Below the pieces are notes generated by a model, which was not told the DNA's origin, did not search any database, and was given only the letters and a program-made list of their open reading frames with translations. Below, piece after piece: positions 40,731 to 50,353 of a stretch of DNA of 64,000 nt (positions are counted from its first letter, which is position 1; each line of letters opens with the position of its first letter). The DNA comes from Bacillota bacterium (GTDB lineage: Bacteria; Bacillota; Clostridia; Acetivibrionales; DTU013), in NCBI GenBank assembly GCA_023426125.1, contig JAFABI010000090.1, positions 248,001-312,000 on the forward strand. The letters are read 5' to 3'. Position numbers and translations under genes: made by a program.

Positions 40731-40847
40731 ATTTTATGGGCATAATCTTTTAATGTATCAAGGAAATAACCCCAGGTTGCGGCTGCATGCCGCGTATGAT
40801 ATAATCGTCATGGATACATTACTTAAGATAAAATCGAGGTGACCTAT

Positions 40848-42020
40848 TTGATTCACCCTGAAGAACGTCCTGCGGCAGAGCTGGCTGCCGGCAGGAGAGG
40901 CAGTGTCCTGATGGCGGTCCTGCTGTTTGTCGCCATTGTGGTAGTGGCGGCGTTCGGCTATGTAAAAAGCCAGGGCACGGAACTTAAGAATATTGATGTC
41001 CGGCAGTTTTTTTCGGGAAATAACAAAGTAGAGCAGCTGAATGATGACTCAAATATAATTGAAATTCCCTATGACGCAAAGGAGCATCCGGTGTTTGGCG
41101 TACATATGGACTATATTGTAAAGTGCAACCGGGACGGCATATGGCTTCTTGATAGGAAAGGGCATGAGCTGTGGTCTGTGGGCATTCCTTTGAGCAATCC
41201 GATCATCAAAACCAATGGGAAGAACCTTCTGGTAGCAGATATCGGAGGCAAGGACATCTATGTCATAAACGGCAAAAGCGTCCGGTGGAACGACAGGACC
41301 GAAGAAAGTATTCAGAATGCCGAAATAAACGAAAACGGGTATGTAACCGTCATCACTTCCTCCCGTCTATACAATGGAGAAGTGAGGGTTTACGATGACC
41401 GTGGCATTGAGCTTTTGCAAAGCGTTATTGCCAATAATTTCGCTGTTACCGCCAAAATAGCCCCATCCGGGAAGATGATGGTCATCGACCTTATCAATGC
41501 TTCCGATGCAAAAGCCTATACCTATCTCAAGTTTTCCGACATGAACGGCAAGGACCTTATAGAAAAAAGCATGCCCCAGGACAAGGGCATCTATCCCTTT
41601 GTCTGGTTTTCAAAGGATGACGCCGTTGTTGCAGCCGGAGATACTTCCATTGTTTTTATGGACAATGCCGGCAATATAAAATCGGACAAGCAGTTCTCAA
41701 AGGTGGCAAGCGCCTCGATTACCGGCAGCAAACGCGTAGCGGCGGCTGTTGTAAATGGAAATGCCGGTGAATTGAAGGTTTTTTCCGCCGACGGGCGGGA
41801 GTATTCATCGGCTCCATTGAGGGACGAAGTCCTGAGCATAAGTGCTTTTGAAGGTGTCATTGCAGTAAATACCGGCCGGAAAGCAAGCTTCTGGACGGAA
41901 AGATGCAAAAGCAAGGGTGAATATAATTCAAAATCCGATATTATTGAAGTGTTCTTTTTTAGCAGCCACCAGGCGGCGATTGTCACAAAAACCAATATCG
42001 CCGTCGTTGATATAGGTTAG
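40848..42020 (+). CDS. DUF5711-family membrane-anchored beta-propeller-like protein
   Basis: 390 residues. A membrane anchor near 24-43 (VLMAVLLFVAIVVVAAFGYV) is followed by an external region of repeated short strands (GIWLLDRKGHELWSVGIPLS, GKNLLVADIGGKDIYVINGK, NGYVTVITSSRLYNGEVRVYD) typical of PQQ-like/WD-like propellers; this matches DUF5711 proteins of Clostridia. TTG 40848 has GAGGTGA six bases upstream. The neighbour CvpA gene starts 109 bases on and the pair is often conserved. The function is unknown. Confidence 0.82.
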   Translation: MIHPEERPAAELAAGRRGSVLMAVLLFVAIVVVAAFGYVKSQGTELKNIDVRQFFSGNNKVEQLNDDSNIIEIPYDAKEHPVFGVHMDYIVKCNRDGIWLLDRKGHELWSVGIPLSNPIIKTNGKNLLVADIGGKDIYVINGKSVRWNDRTEESIQNAEINENGYVTVITSSRLYNGEVRVYDDRGIELLQSVIANNFAVTAKIAPSGKMMVIDLINASDAKAYTYLKFSDMNGKDLIEKSMPQDKGIYPFVWFSKDDAVVAAGDTSIVFMDNAGNIKSDKQFSKVASASITGSKRVAAAVVNGNAGELKVFSADGREYSSAPLRDEVLSISAFEGVIAVNTGRKASFWTERCKSKGEYNSKSDIIEVFFFSSHQAAIVTKTNIAVVDIG

Positions 42021-42129
42021 GGGACAACCGCTGGAAAAAAATCGGGGTTAAGCACCGGTGAAAATAAAATTTATGTAAAAAAAGCGTAACAGTATTTTCA
42101 GTGTTCCGAATGCGGAAGGAGGAAACTTT

Positions 42130-42828
42130 TTGAGCTGGAGCGATTATGCGGTCCTGGGGATTATAGGGGTATTTGCCCTCGTTGGCCTCATCCGGGGGTT
42201 TGTATTTTCGGTGTTCAAAATCGCGTCGTTTTTCATCGCTATCCTTGCTTCCGTAAAATTGTACCCGGCAGCATCGGAATATCTTGCGGAAACGCCCGTA
42301 TACGACAATATTAAAAAAGCCATTCTGGATAATCTGACAGGCAGATACCAGGCAGCCGTTCCCGCAAGCGGACAGGTGGATGGAAACACAGTTGAAAGCG
42401 TGGTCGGCGGACTTTCCATTCCTGCATTTTTCAAACAAAGCATCGCGGGTAAGGTACCAGGCCCCGGAGAATTCATCGACATCCAGAGTATACTCAACAG
42501 CGTAAGCGACGAAATCACAAAGGTAATCATAAATATTCTGAGCTTGGTCCTGCTGTTTGTCTTGATGCGCCTGGGTCTTTTTATCATCGGCCTGGTTTTA
42601 AGAGGCCTGGTCCGGCTCCCGGTCCTGAAACAGTTCGACCGGTTGGGCGGGCTGGCTTTTGGCGCTGTGGAAGGGCTGTTGACGGTATATATCCTGTGCG
42701 CAATATTAATGATCTTCAATTCAGCACCTCAATTCCAAAGTATTTTTGCGGATGTCGATACCTCAATCCTTGCGAAAAGCTTCTATCAGAACAATATTTT
42801 GGTAGGCTGGATGTTTCCCGGAAACTGA
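42130..42828 (+). CDS. CvpA family membrane protein
   Basis: 232 residues. The first helix LGIIGVFALVGLIRGFVFSVFK carries the G..RG motif of CvpA, followed by further helices at ASFFIAILASVKL, NILSLVLLFVLMRLGLFIIGLVL and GGLAFGAVEGLLTVYILCAILM. CvpA proteins are linked to colicin V export and cell-envelope processes, but the action is unclear. TTG 42130 has AAGGAGG upstream. The gap to the next gene, 42829-43063, contains no gene or clear site. Confidence 0.88.
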   Translation: MSWSDYAVLGIIGVFALVGLIRGFVFSVFKIASFFIAILASVKLYPAASEYLAETPVYDNIKKAILDNLTGRYQAAVPASGQVDGNTVESVVGGLSIPAFFKQSIAGKVPGPGEFIDIQSILNSVSDEITKVIINILSLVLLFVLMRLGLFIIGLVLRGLVRLPVLKQFDRLGGLAFGAVEGLLTVYILCAILMIFNSAPQFQSIFADVDTSILAKSFYQNNILVGWMFPGN

Positions 42829-43063
42829 CCGTTTAAACTAAAACCGGGCAAGAAGGTCGCTGCCTCTGAATTACTTTTTCACGAAGTTGTTATTTGAAAT
42901 TGCATAATTATTGAATGGAATTGCAGTCTAAGCATATTGAAACCGTTTTTCCATAGAAAATCATATGATTTGTTAATACTTTTTTCTTTCCTGCGTATTA
43001 ACTATTGTAGTACTTAAACGATAAATTGCGCGATTTATCCTATTCAGAAGAAAGGAGGAGCAG

Positions 43064-43645
43064 ATGGATATTGTTCAAGCGAATGCTTCCGCATACCAGA
43101 GTGACAACAGGGTCATGGCGAAAGAAAAGATGTCTGTAATGGAATTTGACCAGATCTTTGACATGTACTATAAGCGTGTATACAGATATATCTGCTACCG
43201 GATAAATAATCAAAATATGGCGGAAGATCTGTGCAGTCAGGTCTTTGAAAAGGTTATTTCCAAATATACTACTTACTCGCCGGAAAAATCTTCTTTTGAG
43301 GTATGGCTGTTTGCAATTGCACGAAACATCGTGGCGGATTATCACCGCTCCAACAAAAAGAGATTTCATCTTTCCCTGGACTCAATTTTGGATATGGTAT
43401 CGCCGGGCTCGTCAATGGAAGAAGACGTTATTACCGAAGCTGGAAACGAGGAACTGTTTCTCGCCTTAAGGCAACTCAGCGAAAAAGAACGAAACATCAT
43501 TTCGATGAAATTTGCAGCAGGTCTGAAAAATTCTGAAATTGCGGACTTATTGGGTATCAGCGGTTCCAATGTCGGCGTCGTCCTGTACAGAAGCTTGAAA
43601 AAGCTTCATAAATTGCTGGATATGGGAGGTTATGAGCATGGATAA
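43064..43645 (+). CDS. RNA polymerase sigma factor, ECF (sigma-70) family
   Basis: 193 residues. Region 2 is FDQIFDMYYKRVYRYICYRI with SFEVWLFAIARNIVADYHR (promoter melting, -10 contact). Region 4 is LRQLSEKERNIISMKFAAGL, then NSEIADLLGISGSNVGVVLY, the -35 HTH. AAGGAGGAG precedes the ATG. It overlaps the following gene by eight bases, the classic sigma/anti-sigma arrangement. It probably directs an envelope or stress regulon and its own expression. Confidence 0.93.
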   Translation: MDIVQANASAYQSDNRVMAKEKMSVMEFDQIFDMYYKRVYRYICYRINNQNMAEDLCSQVFEKVISKYTTYSPEKSSFEVWLFAIARNIVADYHRSNKKRFHLSLDSILDMVSPGSSMEEDVITEAGNEELFLALRQLSEKERNIISMKFAAGLKNSEIADLLGISGSNVGVVLYRSLKKLHKLLDMGGYEHG

Positions 43646-44450
43646 GAAATATAATATTGATGAGTTCAACGAGGTTTGCAGCTTGCTTGAAAAGACGGAA
43701 GTGCATGATGAAATGCACAAAGAGAGAATTTACAATAAAATAAGATTCAAAATGGAATCCGGGGCGATTCAAAAAAATAAGAAAAAGGATGAGATCTATA
43801 TGAAAAAGAATTTAAGAAAATCTGTTGCAATTACCGTAATAGCTATTGTTTGCCTGGTCGGTGGTTTTTCGGTCACAGCCTTTGGCCAGGAAACGATCCA
43901 AAATATTCTGGCCTATTTTCGGGTGGGCAACATAACAATCACACAATATGAAAAAGAGCTGCCAAAGTACGAAGAAAGTGCCAGGGATGATAAAAAAGCC
44001 GTCTCCGGGAACACTGCCCGAAATACTACCGTTAAGGAAGCCCGTTCCGTTATGGAAATAGATTTTGCAGTACCTACGTGGATGCCGGACGGATATTCTT
44101 ATATGAAAAGTGTATTGCATAGTATCAATGGAGTAGAACTGGTGTATTCAAAAGGTGAAAGCGTAGTTTCACTGTTGATTTCAAAAGGCGAAAATGGAAT
44201 TTCTACTGCTGGTGAAGTAAAAAGTGAAACCATCAGCGACAGGACGGTCTATTTTGCAAATGGCATTGTACTGTGGGGACAAGATGGATTAACCTACGAG
44301 TTATATCAAATAGGTGAACCGGACTTTGACCTGGATACGCTTGGGAAAATAATCGGCACAATGTCAAATGAAGCGGTCCATAATAGCCAGCTTCAATACG
44401 ATAACCCGGTCGAGGATCAAAATGCTGTAGCAGCTCCAGCAGCTTCATAG
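43638..44450 (+). CDS. Probable anti-sigma factor with DUF4367-like external domain
   Basis: 270 residues. An N-terminal cytoplasmic helix region (1-58) is followed by one membrane helix (SVAITVIAIVCLVGGFSVTAF, about 62-82) and an external domain with MEIDFAVPTWMPDGYSYMKS near 135-155 and a closing GKIIGTMSN, the pattern of DUF4367 proteins. Membrane topology and the eight-base overlap with the ECF sigma gene make it the likely sigma regulator. ATG 43638 has GGGAGG eight bases upstream, while 43632 is too close. An Ala/Gln-rich tail ends the protein. Confidence 0.82.
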   Translation: MDKKYNIDEFNEVCSLLEKTEVHDEMHKERIYNKIRFKMESGAIQKNKKKDEIYMKKNLRKSVAITVIAIVCLVGGFSVTAFGQETIQNILAYFRVGNITITQYEKELPKYEESARDDKKAVSGNTARNTTVKEARSVMEIDFAVPTWMPDGYSYMKSVLHSINGVELVYSKGESVVSLLISKGENGISTAGEVKSETISDRTVYFANGIVLWGQDGLTYELYQIGEPDFDLDTLGKIIGTMSNEAVHNSQLQYDNPVEDQNAVAAPAAS

Positions 44451-44467
44451 CTTGAAGCTTTTTCAAT

Positions 44468-44510
44468 AAAAATCCGGGCGATCTTTTAAAAGATCTCCCG
44501 GATTTTTTTG
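44468..44510 (+). terminator. Terminator of the sigma/anti-sigma operon
   Basis: AAAAATCCGGG...GATCTTTT at 44468-44488 pairs with AAAAGATC...CCCGGATTTTT to 44509, with one internal mismatch, and runs into a T-tract. The palindrome is nearly symmetric and could also end the minus-strand GH2 transcript. Confidence 0.85.
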
Positions 44511-44549
44511 TACTTTTGTGGATATAGAGCCCCTACGGCTTATTGAAAA

Positions 44550-46253
44550 TCAAATTTTTGCCTCCCATAATTTAAAAACCTCCTGCATTTTGTAATATGC
44601 AAGCTTTGGTCTCCTGTAGCAGTCAAAAACGCCTTTATAATTCATTTCCATGGGCCGGCCGGGCCACATGGCTCTTCCCCCGACAATCCACGGCGATACT
44701 CTGAAATCGTTGAACGTCCAGATAATCTGGCCTGCGATATAATCTTTCCCAAGATACAAGGTTGAAAGCTTTTCAAGGTATTCCGCCTGGGCTTCCTCCG
44801 ACCATTTTACCTTGGCTTTGTACGAATGACTGCCCGGCAAGCCTTCCCAACCGCCGGAAGTGATTAAAACCGGCTTCTCCGGATACCGGCCGGAAATTCT
44901 GTCCATCAGCTCGCTGCAGCCCTCCAGCGTATCTCCGTTATACCATCCAAACCAGTAATTCACGCCAACCACGTCAAAATACTCATAGGTCCTGTCCTGT
45001 GTCGGAATGTCCGAAGCATGGACTGTAAACCTTGTCGGGTCCAGCTCCTTTGCAAGCTTGATATATTTGGGGACAAAATCCACAGCGGCATCTTCATAAG
45101 TCTTGCATTCGATAAAAAGGCTCCAGAACATGATGCAGGTTTCATTCTTATAGTATTTTATCGTCTCTTTCATCTGACGGTTGGCAAGCTCCAGCAGCTC
45201 AGTGTTTAAAAACTGTTCCTTCTTAAAGTTGACATTGGGCACTTCGGCAATCACCAGCATCCCCGTCTCACTGGCAATTTCATATTCCCCCAAATGGTGC
45301 GGATAATGGCAAAGCCTCAGGAAGTTGGCATTTCCCTGTCTGCACAGTTCATAATCCTTCCTGACAATATCGCGGCAGAAGGTGCGCCCGAGCATTGGGT
45401 ATTCTTCATGCTTTGAATAGCCGCGCAGATTTATTTGCCTGCCGTTTAAAAGTATTTTCCTGTCCTTTATGGAGAATTCCCGTATCCCTATTTTATGCTC
45501 CCACCTATCGACGATCCTGCCGTCCTTCATCAGTACAAGCTCAAATTCATAGAGAAAAGGGGTTTCCGGGGACCAGAGCCTGGGATTGTCAATGTTTAGC
45601 TTTAATACGCTTTTTGGAGACTTTATTACACTCTTTTCCTCATATACCGGCTTAACCTTTGTAGGATCACATATTCGGATACTAAGGGAATAATCCGAAT
45701 CGCCGGAATAATTTCCAATATCGGCTGTAACCTCTATCTCACCGCTCATTCCGGTAATTACCGTTATATCGTCAAGCCAGCTCTCTCCTGTTCCAATAAG
45801 GGAAACATCTCTGAAAATCCCGCCATAATTGAACCAGTCTACACCGATAGGCGGGGAGGTCATATCGTTGATGGTACTGTCCACCCATACGGCAATAAGG
45901 TTTTCTGTTTCAGCATTCAAATGCCCCGTTACATCGATTTCAAAAGGTGTAAAACCGCCCACATGCCTGCCGACGCTTTTGCCGTTCAACCATACTTCAC
46001 ACCTGTAGTTTACACCATGAAAAAACAGGATGTTCCGCGTTACACCGGATGTTTTCTTATAAACCAGCTTTTTGTAATACCATGCCGGGCCTTCATAGTG
46101 CAGCAGCTCTTCTCTAAGCTCATTCCAGCAGGACGGGACCCATATATCCTCTGAATGGTCCGGTATAAAGCTTTGCCAGCCTTTATCAAGTCCCTCGTTC
46201 TTTTCGTCTATAACGAACTTCCAGGTTGAATTTAACGATTTGTTTGTAATCAT
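44550..46253 (-). CDS. Glycoside hydrolase family 2-type protein with altered catalytic positions
   Basis: 567 residues, no signal peptide. The sugar-binding domain (about 40-170; YEGPAWYYKKLVY, VNYRCEVWLNGKSVGRHVGGF), an immunoglobulin-like domain and a TIM barrel (INLRGYSKHEEYPMLGR; LRLCHYPHHLGEYEIASETG) are those of beta-glucuronidase/beta-galactosidase GH2 enzymes. The acid/base NE motif reads FIEC (Glu kept, Asn lost). The nucleophile segment, normally ..SE(Y/F)GA(E/D).., reads ITSGGWEGLPG, with Ser where Glu is expected. So the enzyme may be unusual or inactive. AAAGGA precedes the ATG. It is divergent from an AraC regulator that probably controls it. Confidence 0.88.
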   Translation of the reverse strand: MITNKSLNSTWKFVIDEKNEGLDKGWQSFIPDHSEDIWVPSCWNELREELLHYEGPAWYYKKLVYKKTSGVTRNILFFHGVNYRCEVWLNGKSVGRHVGGFTPFEIDVTGHLNAETENLIAVWVDSTINDMTSPPIGVDWFNYGGIFRDVSLIGTGESWLDDITVITGMSGEIEVTADIGNYSGDSDYSLSIRICDPTKVKPVYEEKSVIKSPKSVLKLNIDNPRLWSPETPFLYEFELVLMKDGRIVDRWEHKIGIREFSIKDRKILLNGRQINLRGYSKHEEYPMLGRTFCRDIVRKDYELCRQGNANFLRLCHYPHHLGEYEIASETGMLVIAEVPNVNFKKEQFLNTELLELANRQMKETIKYYKNETCIMFWSLFIECKTYEDAAVDFVPKYIKLAKELDPTRFTVHASDIPTQDRTYEYFDVVGVNYWFGWYNGDTLEGCSELMDRISGRYPEKPVLITSGGWEGLPGSHSYKAKVKWSEEAQAEYLEKLSTLYLGKDYIAGQIIWTFNDFRVSPWIVGGRAMWPGRPMEMNYKGVFDCYRRPKLAYYKMQEVFKLWEAKI

Positions 46254-46465
46254 ATTTTGTTTCCTTTCGTTTTGATGATCTCCCTTACCAGGAAAAGTAT
46301 ATCACCATGCAATTCCTGTCGTTCAATGCATCTTGCTGTTTACACAAAAAACTATACATATATTGCTATTTGCATTATACTAAAGACAATGGGGGATTCG
46401 GTCCTGCGGCATTGATTGTATTCGGAAGCAGATCTGACAGATCCCATATAGCCCGGAGGAGCAGC

Positions 46466-47314
46466 ATGGAAAACTCCCGTTATGAAAAAATAAGCAACAG
46501 CTTCTATATTGAAAAGAATTATCTGCAAAAAGCGGAGCATAAGAGTGCACCTCACTATCACAACGCCTGTGAAGTGTTTTACTTTCTTTTGGGAGAGGCT
46601 AAATACTTTGTACACAACCAATGCTATTCAGTTAAAAAGGGGAGTATTATTTTTGTTGATGCTTACGAGATACACAAAGCGCTTTATACATCGGATAACT
46701 GCGAAAGAGCTGTCCTTCTGTACCATCCTGCGGTAACAAGGTACAATCAGCTCATAAACGTACCTGATATTTTCCGGATATTGAATGAAAAGTTTAACGG
46801 CAGCAGGTTGATATCACTTCCACAGGATTTACAGAGGAGCACAAAAGATATAATAATGAAAATGCTTGAACACTACCAGGCGGAAAGCTCCTATAAGGAT
46901 GCATTTCTATATTCCTACTTGAATATTTTCATTACGCAAATTGCAGAATACCTTGCTACTGTCGGTATACCCGCAGATATCCCGCCTCTGAATCCGCACA
47001 TATCGGATATATTATCTTATATAAATCAGAATATAGAGAATGAAATATCGCTGGATAACATTTCAACGCATCTGAATATGAGCAAATATCATCTTTGCCG
47101 GATCTTCAAGGAAAACACGGGATTGACTGTAGTTGATTATGTAAATCGAAAGAGAATCCTTACTGCAGAAAAGCTGATCGGTTTAGGCAAGTATTCTTTC
47201 ACGGAGATTGCAAGCAGGGTAGGCTTCAACAATCTGATCCATTTCGAAAGAGTTTTCAGAAGCGTAACAGGATCAAGTCCCAGAGCTTACAAGAAAAAAA
47301 TCAGTGCCTTTTAG
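46466..47314 (+). CDS. AraC-family regulator with cupin sensor
   Basis: 282 residues. An N-terminal AraC cupin (APHYHNACEVFYFLLGEAKYFV and GSIIFVDAYEIHKA) is followed by a C-terminal double HTH (EISLDNISTHLNMSKYHLCR; SFTEIASRVGFNNLIHFERVF; GSSPRAYKKK). GGAGGA lies five bases before ATG 46466; the longer reading from 46307 has no ribosome site and a non-family leader. The 212-base divergent region shared with the GH2 gene suggests local control by a sugar ligand. Confidence 0.9.
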   Translation: MENSRYEKISNSFYIEKNYLQKAEHKSAPHYHNACEVFYFLLGEAKYFVHNQCYSVKKGSIIFVDAYEIHKALYTSDNCERAVLLYHPAVTRYNQLINVPDIFRILNEKFNGSRLISLPQDLQRSTKDIIMKMLEHYQAESSYKDAFLYSYLNIFITQIAEYLATVGIPADIPPLNPHISDILSYINQNIENEISLDNISTHLNMSKYHLCRIFKENTGLTVVDYVNRKRILTAEKLIGLGKYSFTEIASRVGFNNLIHFERVFRSVTGSSPRAYKKKISAF

Positions 47315-47353
47315 AGATCATTGGGAAGCCGTAAATCATGGAAGAGTGACGGG

Positions 47354-48256
47354 TCAATCCCCTCCCGGCCGGTGAAGCTTCTTTCGGAATTGCTTTGGAG
47401 AGATGTTTTTATAATGCCTGAACTGCTGGATAAAATAGCTGGAAGTGGAAAAGCCCGTCTTCTGGGCAATTTCCGTGATATTCAGGTCTGTCGTATGCAG
47501 AAGCTTCTCCGCCTCTGTGATCCGCACATAATTTACATACTCGGTAAAGGTTTTTCCTATGGCGGCCTTGAAATACTTCGAAAAATAGCTGTAGCTCATG
47601 CTGCAGAGCCGGGATACGGATTTTACCGTGATGTCGTTTTGATAATTTTCGTCAAGGTAGTCAAAAACCTTCTGCAGCCGTTGGATATCGCTTTCCTTGA
47701 GGGCGTAATCGATATTCAGGTCCAGGCCCTTTTCCTTCCAGCTGCGCAGGATCCACAGGAAAATGCGGCAAATATGGGTCCGGATGGCCAGCTCAAAACC
47801 GTAGCTTTTTTGCCGGTATTCATGAAGAATTTCCTGGAGCAGCGCGGGGATGGAGGTATCCTTGAGTTCATGGCGGGTAAAGAGCTTTTGATGCGTGGAT
47901 TTGGTCATGGTAAAGGGCAGCACGTATTTGGACTCAAAGATGGTCTTTGAGGTGGTATAAAGCACTTCCGGATCAAATTTCAGAACGATGTACCGGACCT
48001 CGCCCTCTTCGTCTGCGGAAACCGAGTGCACTTCCCTGGAGTTGATGAGAACCATGTCGCCCACTGTAAAATTGTAGCTTTCACCGCCGAGCAATACTTT
48101 TACTTTCCCTTCCAGACAATACAATATTTCGATATAATACTGCCAATGGGCGGGTGCGATGATTCCCCTGCCCATCCCTTCCTGGAGGTGGCAGCTGAAA
48201 GGGTATAATATCCCTCCCGCCGCAGGCTTTTGTTCTTCAAAATACGCTTCCGTCAT
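47354..48256 (-). CDS. AraC-family regulator with cupin sensor, second
   Basis: 300 residues: cupin domain (HWQYYIEILYCLEGKVKVLL and YNFTVGDMVLINSREVHSV) and C-terminal double HTH (DITVKSVSRLCSMSYSYFSK; LNITEIAQKTGFSTSSYFIQ; ISPKQFRKKL). ATG 48256 has AGAGGT five bases upstream; two further ATG codons lie eight residues earlier. It is divergent from the isomerase/dehydrogenase pair at 48384-50248 and convergent with the other AraC gene, so its likely target is that pair. Confidence 0.9.
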   Translation of the reverse strand: MTEAYFEEQKPAAGGILYPFSCHLQEGMGRGIIAPAHWQYYIEILYCLEGKVKVLLGGESYNFTVGDMVLINSREVHSVSADEEGEVRYIVLKFDPEVLYTTSKTIFESKYVLPFTMTKSTHQKLFTRHELKDTSIPALLQEILHEYRQKSYGFELAIRTHICRIFLWILRSWKEKGLDLNIDYALKESDIQRLQKVFDYLDENYQNDITVKSVSRLCSMSYSYFSKYFKAAIGKTFTEYVNYVRITEAEKLLHTTDLNITEIAQKTGFSTSSYFIQQFRHYKNISPKQFRKKLHRPGGD

Positions 48257-48383
48257 AAACGACCTCTGTACAATCATCACTAATATTTGATATTTTTTAA
48301 TAACTTAATTATAGTATAAAATGCTGCCCTGTGTTATGGTATTTACAGATTTTTATAAAATCATTTTTTAGCCGGAGGGTTGG

Positions 48384-49169
48384 ATGAAACTGGGCATTAT
48401 TGCGCCGCCGGAGGAAGAAAGCTTTCGCATGGCGCAACGCAAAGGGTTGGATTTTCTTGAGTTTTGCATTAATAAAGGGCACGATACGGGTAAATTTTTT
48501 GGAGATCTTGAGAAATTGAGGTCCTGGAAGGAAAGGTATAAGGTAGACATCGGTTCCGTCGGCCGCTGGAAAGTGGAGCCGATTGACGGGGTGGGCCGGA
48601 TTGTTGAAGAGGAGCTGAGGCTTTCCTATGGCTTGATTGATGCTGCGGAAGAGCTCGGCTGTCCCAACTATGTATGCGGCTGCAACTATGCGGAAGGGCT
48701 TTCCTATTATGAAAACTGTACTGCGGCTATTGCCTACCTGAGCAAGCTCCTGGATTACGGCCGCGATAAAAAAGTGAGGATTTCCACTTATAACTGCCGG
48801 AAGGGGAACTTCATCCACAATCCGGTGGCCTGGACCCTCATCCATGGGCATCTGCGGGAGCTGGGCATCAAGTACGACCCGGCCCACAGCCGCTATGAAG
48901 GCGCGGACTACCTCAAGGAGCTGGCAGATTGGGGAGAGCGGGTCAATCACGTCCACATCAAGGGCTCGTTCATTCTGAACGGCAAGCGGGTCGACGACCC
49001 CCCGGCGGGCATGGACCAGACAAACTGGCCCGAGCTTATGACGATTCTTTATATGAAAAACTATACGGGGGGATTGAGCCTGGAACCGCATTCCGACATA
49101 TGGAGGGGTGAACTGGAAGGCAAAGGGGTCGATTTTTCGATTCAATATATGAGAAGGCTGATGTTGTAA
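48384..49169 (+). CDS. Sugar phosphate isomerase/epimerase family protein
   Basis: 261 residues, xylose-isomerase-like TIM barrel (AP_endonuc_2). Metal-site signatures are IKYDPAHSRYEG near 170, VNHVHIKGS near 190 and GGLSLEPHSD near 230; the position often Glu on strand 5 reads STYNCRKGNF. It has no signal peptide. It starts 21 bases before the next gene's start after its stop, an operon with the Gfo/Idh/MocA oxidoreductase, a common pairing in inositol and rare-sugar catabolism. The substrate cannot be read from sequence. Confidence 0.9.
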   Translation: MKLGIIAPPEEESFRMAQRKGLDFLEFCINKGHDTGKFFGDLEKLRSWKERYKVDIGSVGRWKVEPIDGVGRIVEEELRLSYGLIDAAEELGCPNYVCGCNYAEGLSYYENCTAAIAYLSKLLDYGRDKKVRISTYNCRKGNFIHNPVAWTLIHGHLRELGIKYDPAHSRYEGADYLKELADWGERVNHVHIKGSFILNGKRVDDPPAGMDQTNWPELMTILYMKNYTGGLSLEPHSDIWRGELEGKGVDFSIQYMRRLML

Positions 49170-49189
49170 CGATTTTCGGAGGGGATAGC

Positions 49190-50248
49190 ATGGAGAGAAG
49201 ATTGAAATACGCATGCGTGGGTGCGGGAGGAATCGCGGAAAAGAAGCATTTAACGGAATATTCAAAAATCCCGGGTGTCGAACTTGCTGCGATTTGCGAT
49301 CCGGATCCGGCGGCGGCAGAAAGGTTGGCCGCTAAATTCGGAATTCCGGAGGTGTTTGAACGGTATGAAGATATGTTTTCCCGGATTTCTCCGGACCTTA
49401 TCAGCATCTGCACGCCTAATTTCACGCATATGCCCATTACGTTGACCGCATTGAAAAAGGGGATCCACGTCCACTGTGAAAAGCCCCTGGCTTTGAATGC
49501 GGGAGAGGCCGGGAGCATTGTGGAGGAAAAAAACAGAGCCGGCAAAAAGGTGATGGTCGGACTCAATAACCGCTTTAGCAATGAGACCTTATTTTTGAGG
49601 AAATGTGTAGAGCAGGGAGTGTTCGGAGAGATATATCATGCAAGATGCGGCTGGCAGCGGAGAAACGGGATCCCCGGAAAAGGGGTGTGGTTCACGGACA
49701 AAAAGCTTTCCGGCGGCGGTGCTCTAATCGACCTGGGTGTCCATTACCTGGACCTGATCTTGTCTTTTATGGGCTTTCCGGAGGTGCATTCCGTATACGG
49801 AGCTGTGTATGCAAAATTCGGAAATGCGGCAAACAGGCTGCGCGCAGGCTACAAAAACAAGGGGGACGGGAAGTTTGACGTGGAGGATATGGCCGTCGGC
49901 TTTTTAAGGACGAAGGAAGATGCGACCATAGACTTTGAGTTCTCCTGGGCGTCGAATGTGGAAAAGGAATGCAGGTATTATGAGCTGCTTGGAACAAAAG
50001 GCGGCGCATCCTTTTGTAACGGAGAACTGAAAGTCCATTCGGAATTGGGCGGCACGAGCATCGACATCACGCCGGACTTCACCGGCGCGGCGGGACAGCT
50101 CAGCGAGTTCGAGCATTTTATCGCGTGTATCCTGTCCGATAAGGAGCCTGCCGCTTCGCCGGAGCAGGCGGCAAAGCTTATGCAGGTCATCGACGCGGTC
50201 TATAGCTCTGCGGAGCACAGGAAAGAGATTGTGATAGGGGTAAATTGA
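49190..50248 (+). CDS. Gfo/Idh/MocA family oxidoreductase, second
   Basis: 352 residues. Rossmann motif CVGAGGIAEKKHL, EKP motif HVHCEKPLALNAGEAG near 98, and the catalytic region GGGALIDLGVHYLDLILSF near 180. It follows the isomerase/epimerase gene by 20 bases with GGAGGGG before the ATG, so the two form one unit under the divergent AraC regulator. It is only distantly similar to the oxidoreductase at 29698. Confidence 0.92.
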   Translation: MERRLKYACVGAGGIAEKKHLTEYSKIPGVELAAICDPDPAAAERLAAKFGIPEVFERYEDMFSRISPDLISICTPNFTHMPITLTALKKGIHVHCEKPLALNAGEAGSIVEEKNRAGKKVMVGLNNRFSNETLFLRKCVEQGVFGEIYHARCGWQRRNGIPGKGVWFTDKKLSGGGALIDLGVHYLDLILSFMGFPEVHSVYGAVYAKFGNAANRLRAGYKNKGDGKFDVEDMAVGFLRTKEDATIDFEFSWASNVEKECRYYELLGTKGGASFCNGELKVHSELGGTSIDITPDFTGAAGQLSEFEHFIACILSDKEPAASPEQAAKLMQVIDAVYSSAEHRKEIVIGVN

Positions 50249-50353
50249 AAAAGTGGCAGGTCTGTTCAAAAAAGGCAGGACATCGGTGCAGTCGTAGCAG
50301 ACACGCCGTCAGGCTCTGCATCTCTTTTCCCCAGAGGACTTATGCTTGTGCAT

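Noticed and set aside
47321..47950. 209-codon plus-strand frame opposite the second AraC gene
   Set aside because: The minus strand gives a complete AraC double HTH; the plus-strand text has no family pattern.
48309..49265. Long minus-strand open frame opposite the sugar isomerase gene
   Set aside because: The plus strand encodes a clear TIM-barrel protein with metal-site motifs and a ribosome site; the antisense frame has no family pattern and no ribosome site.
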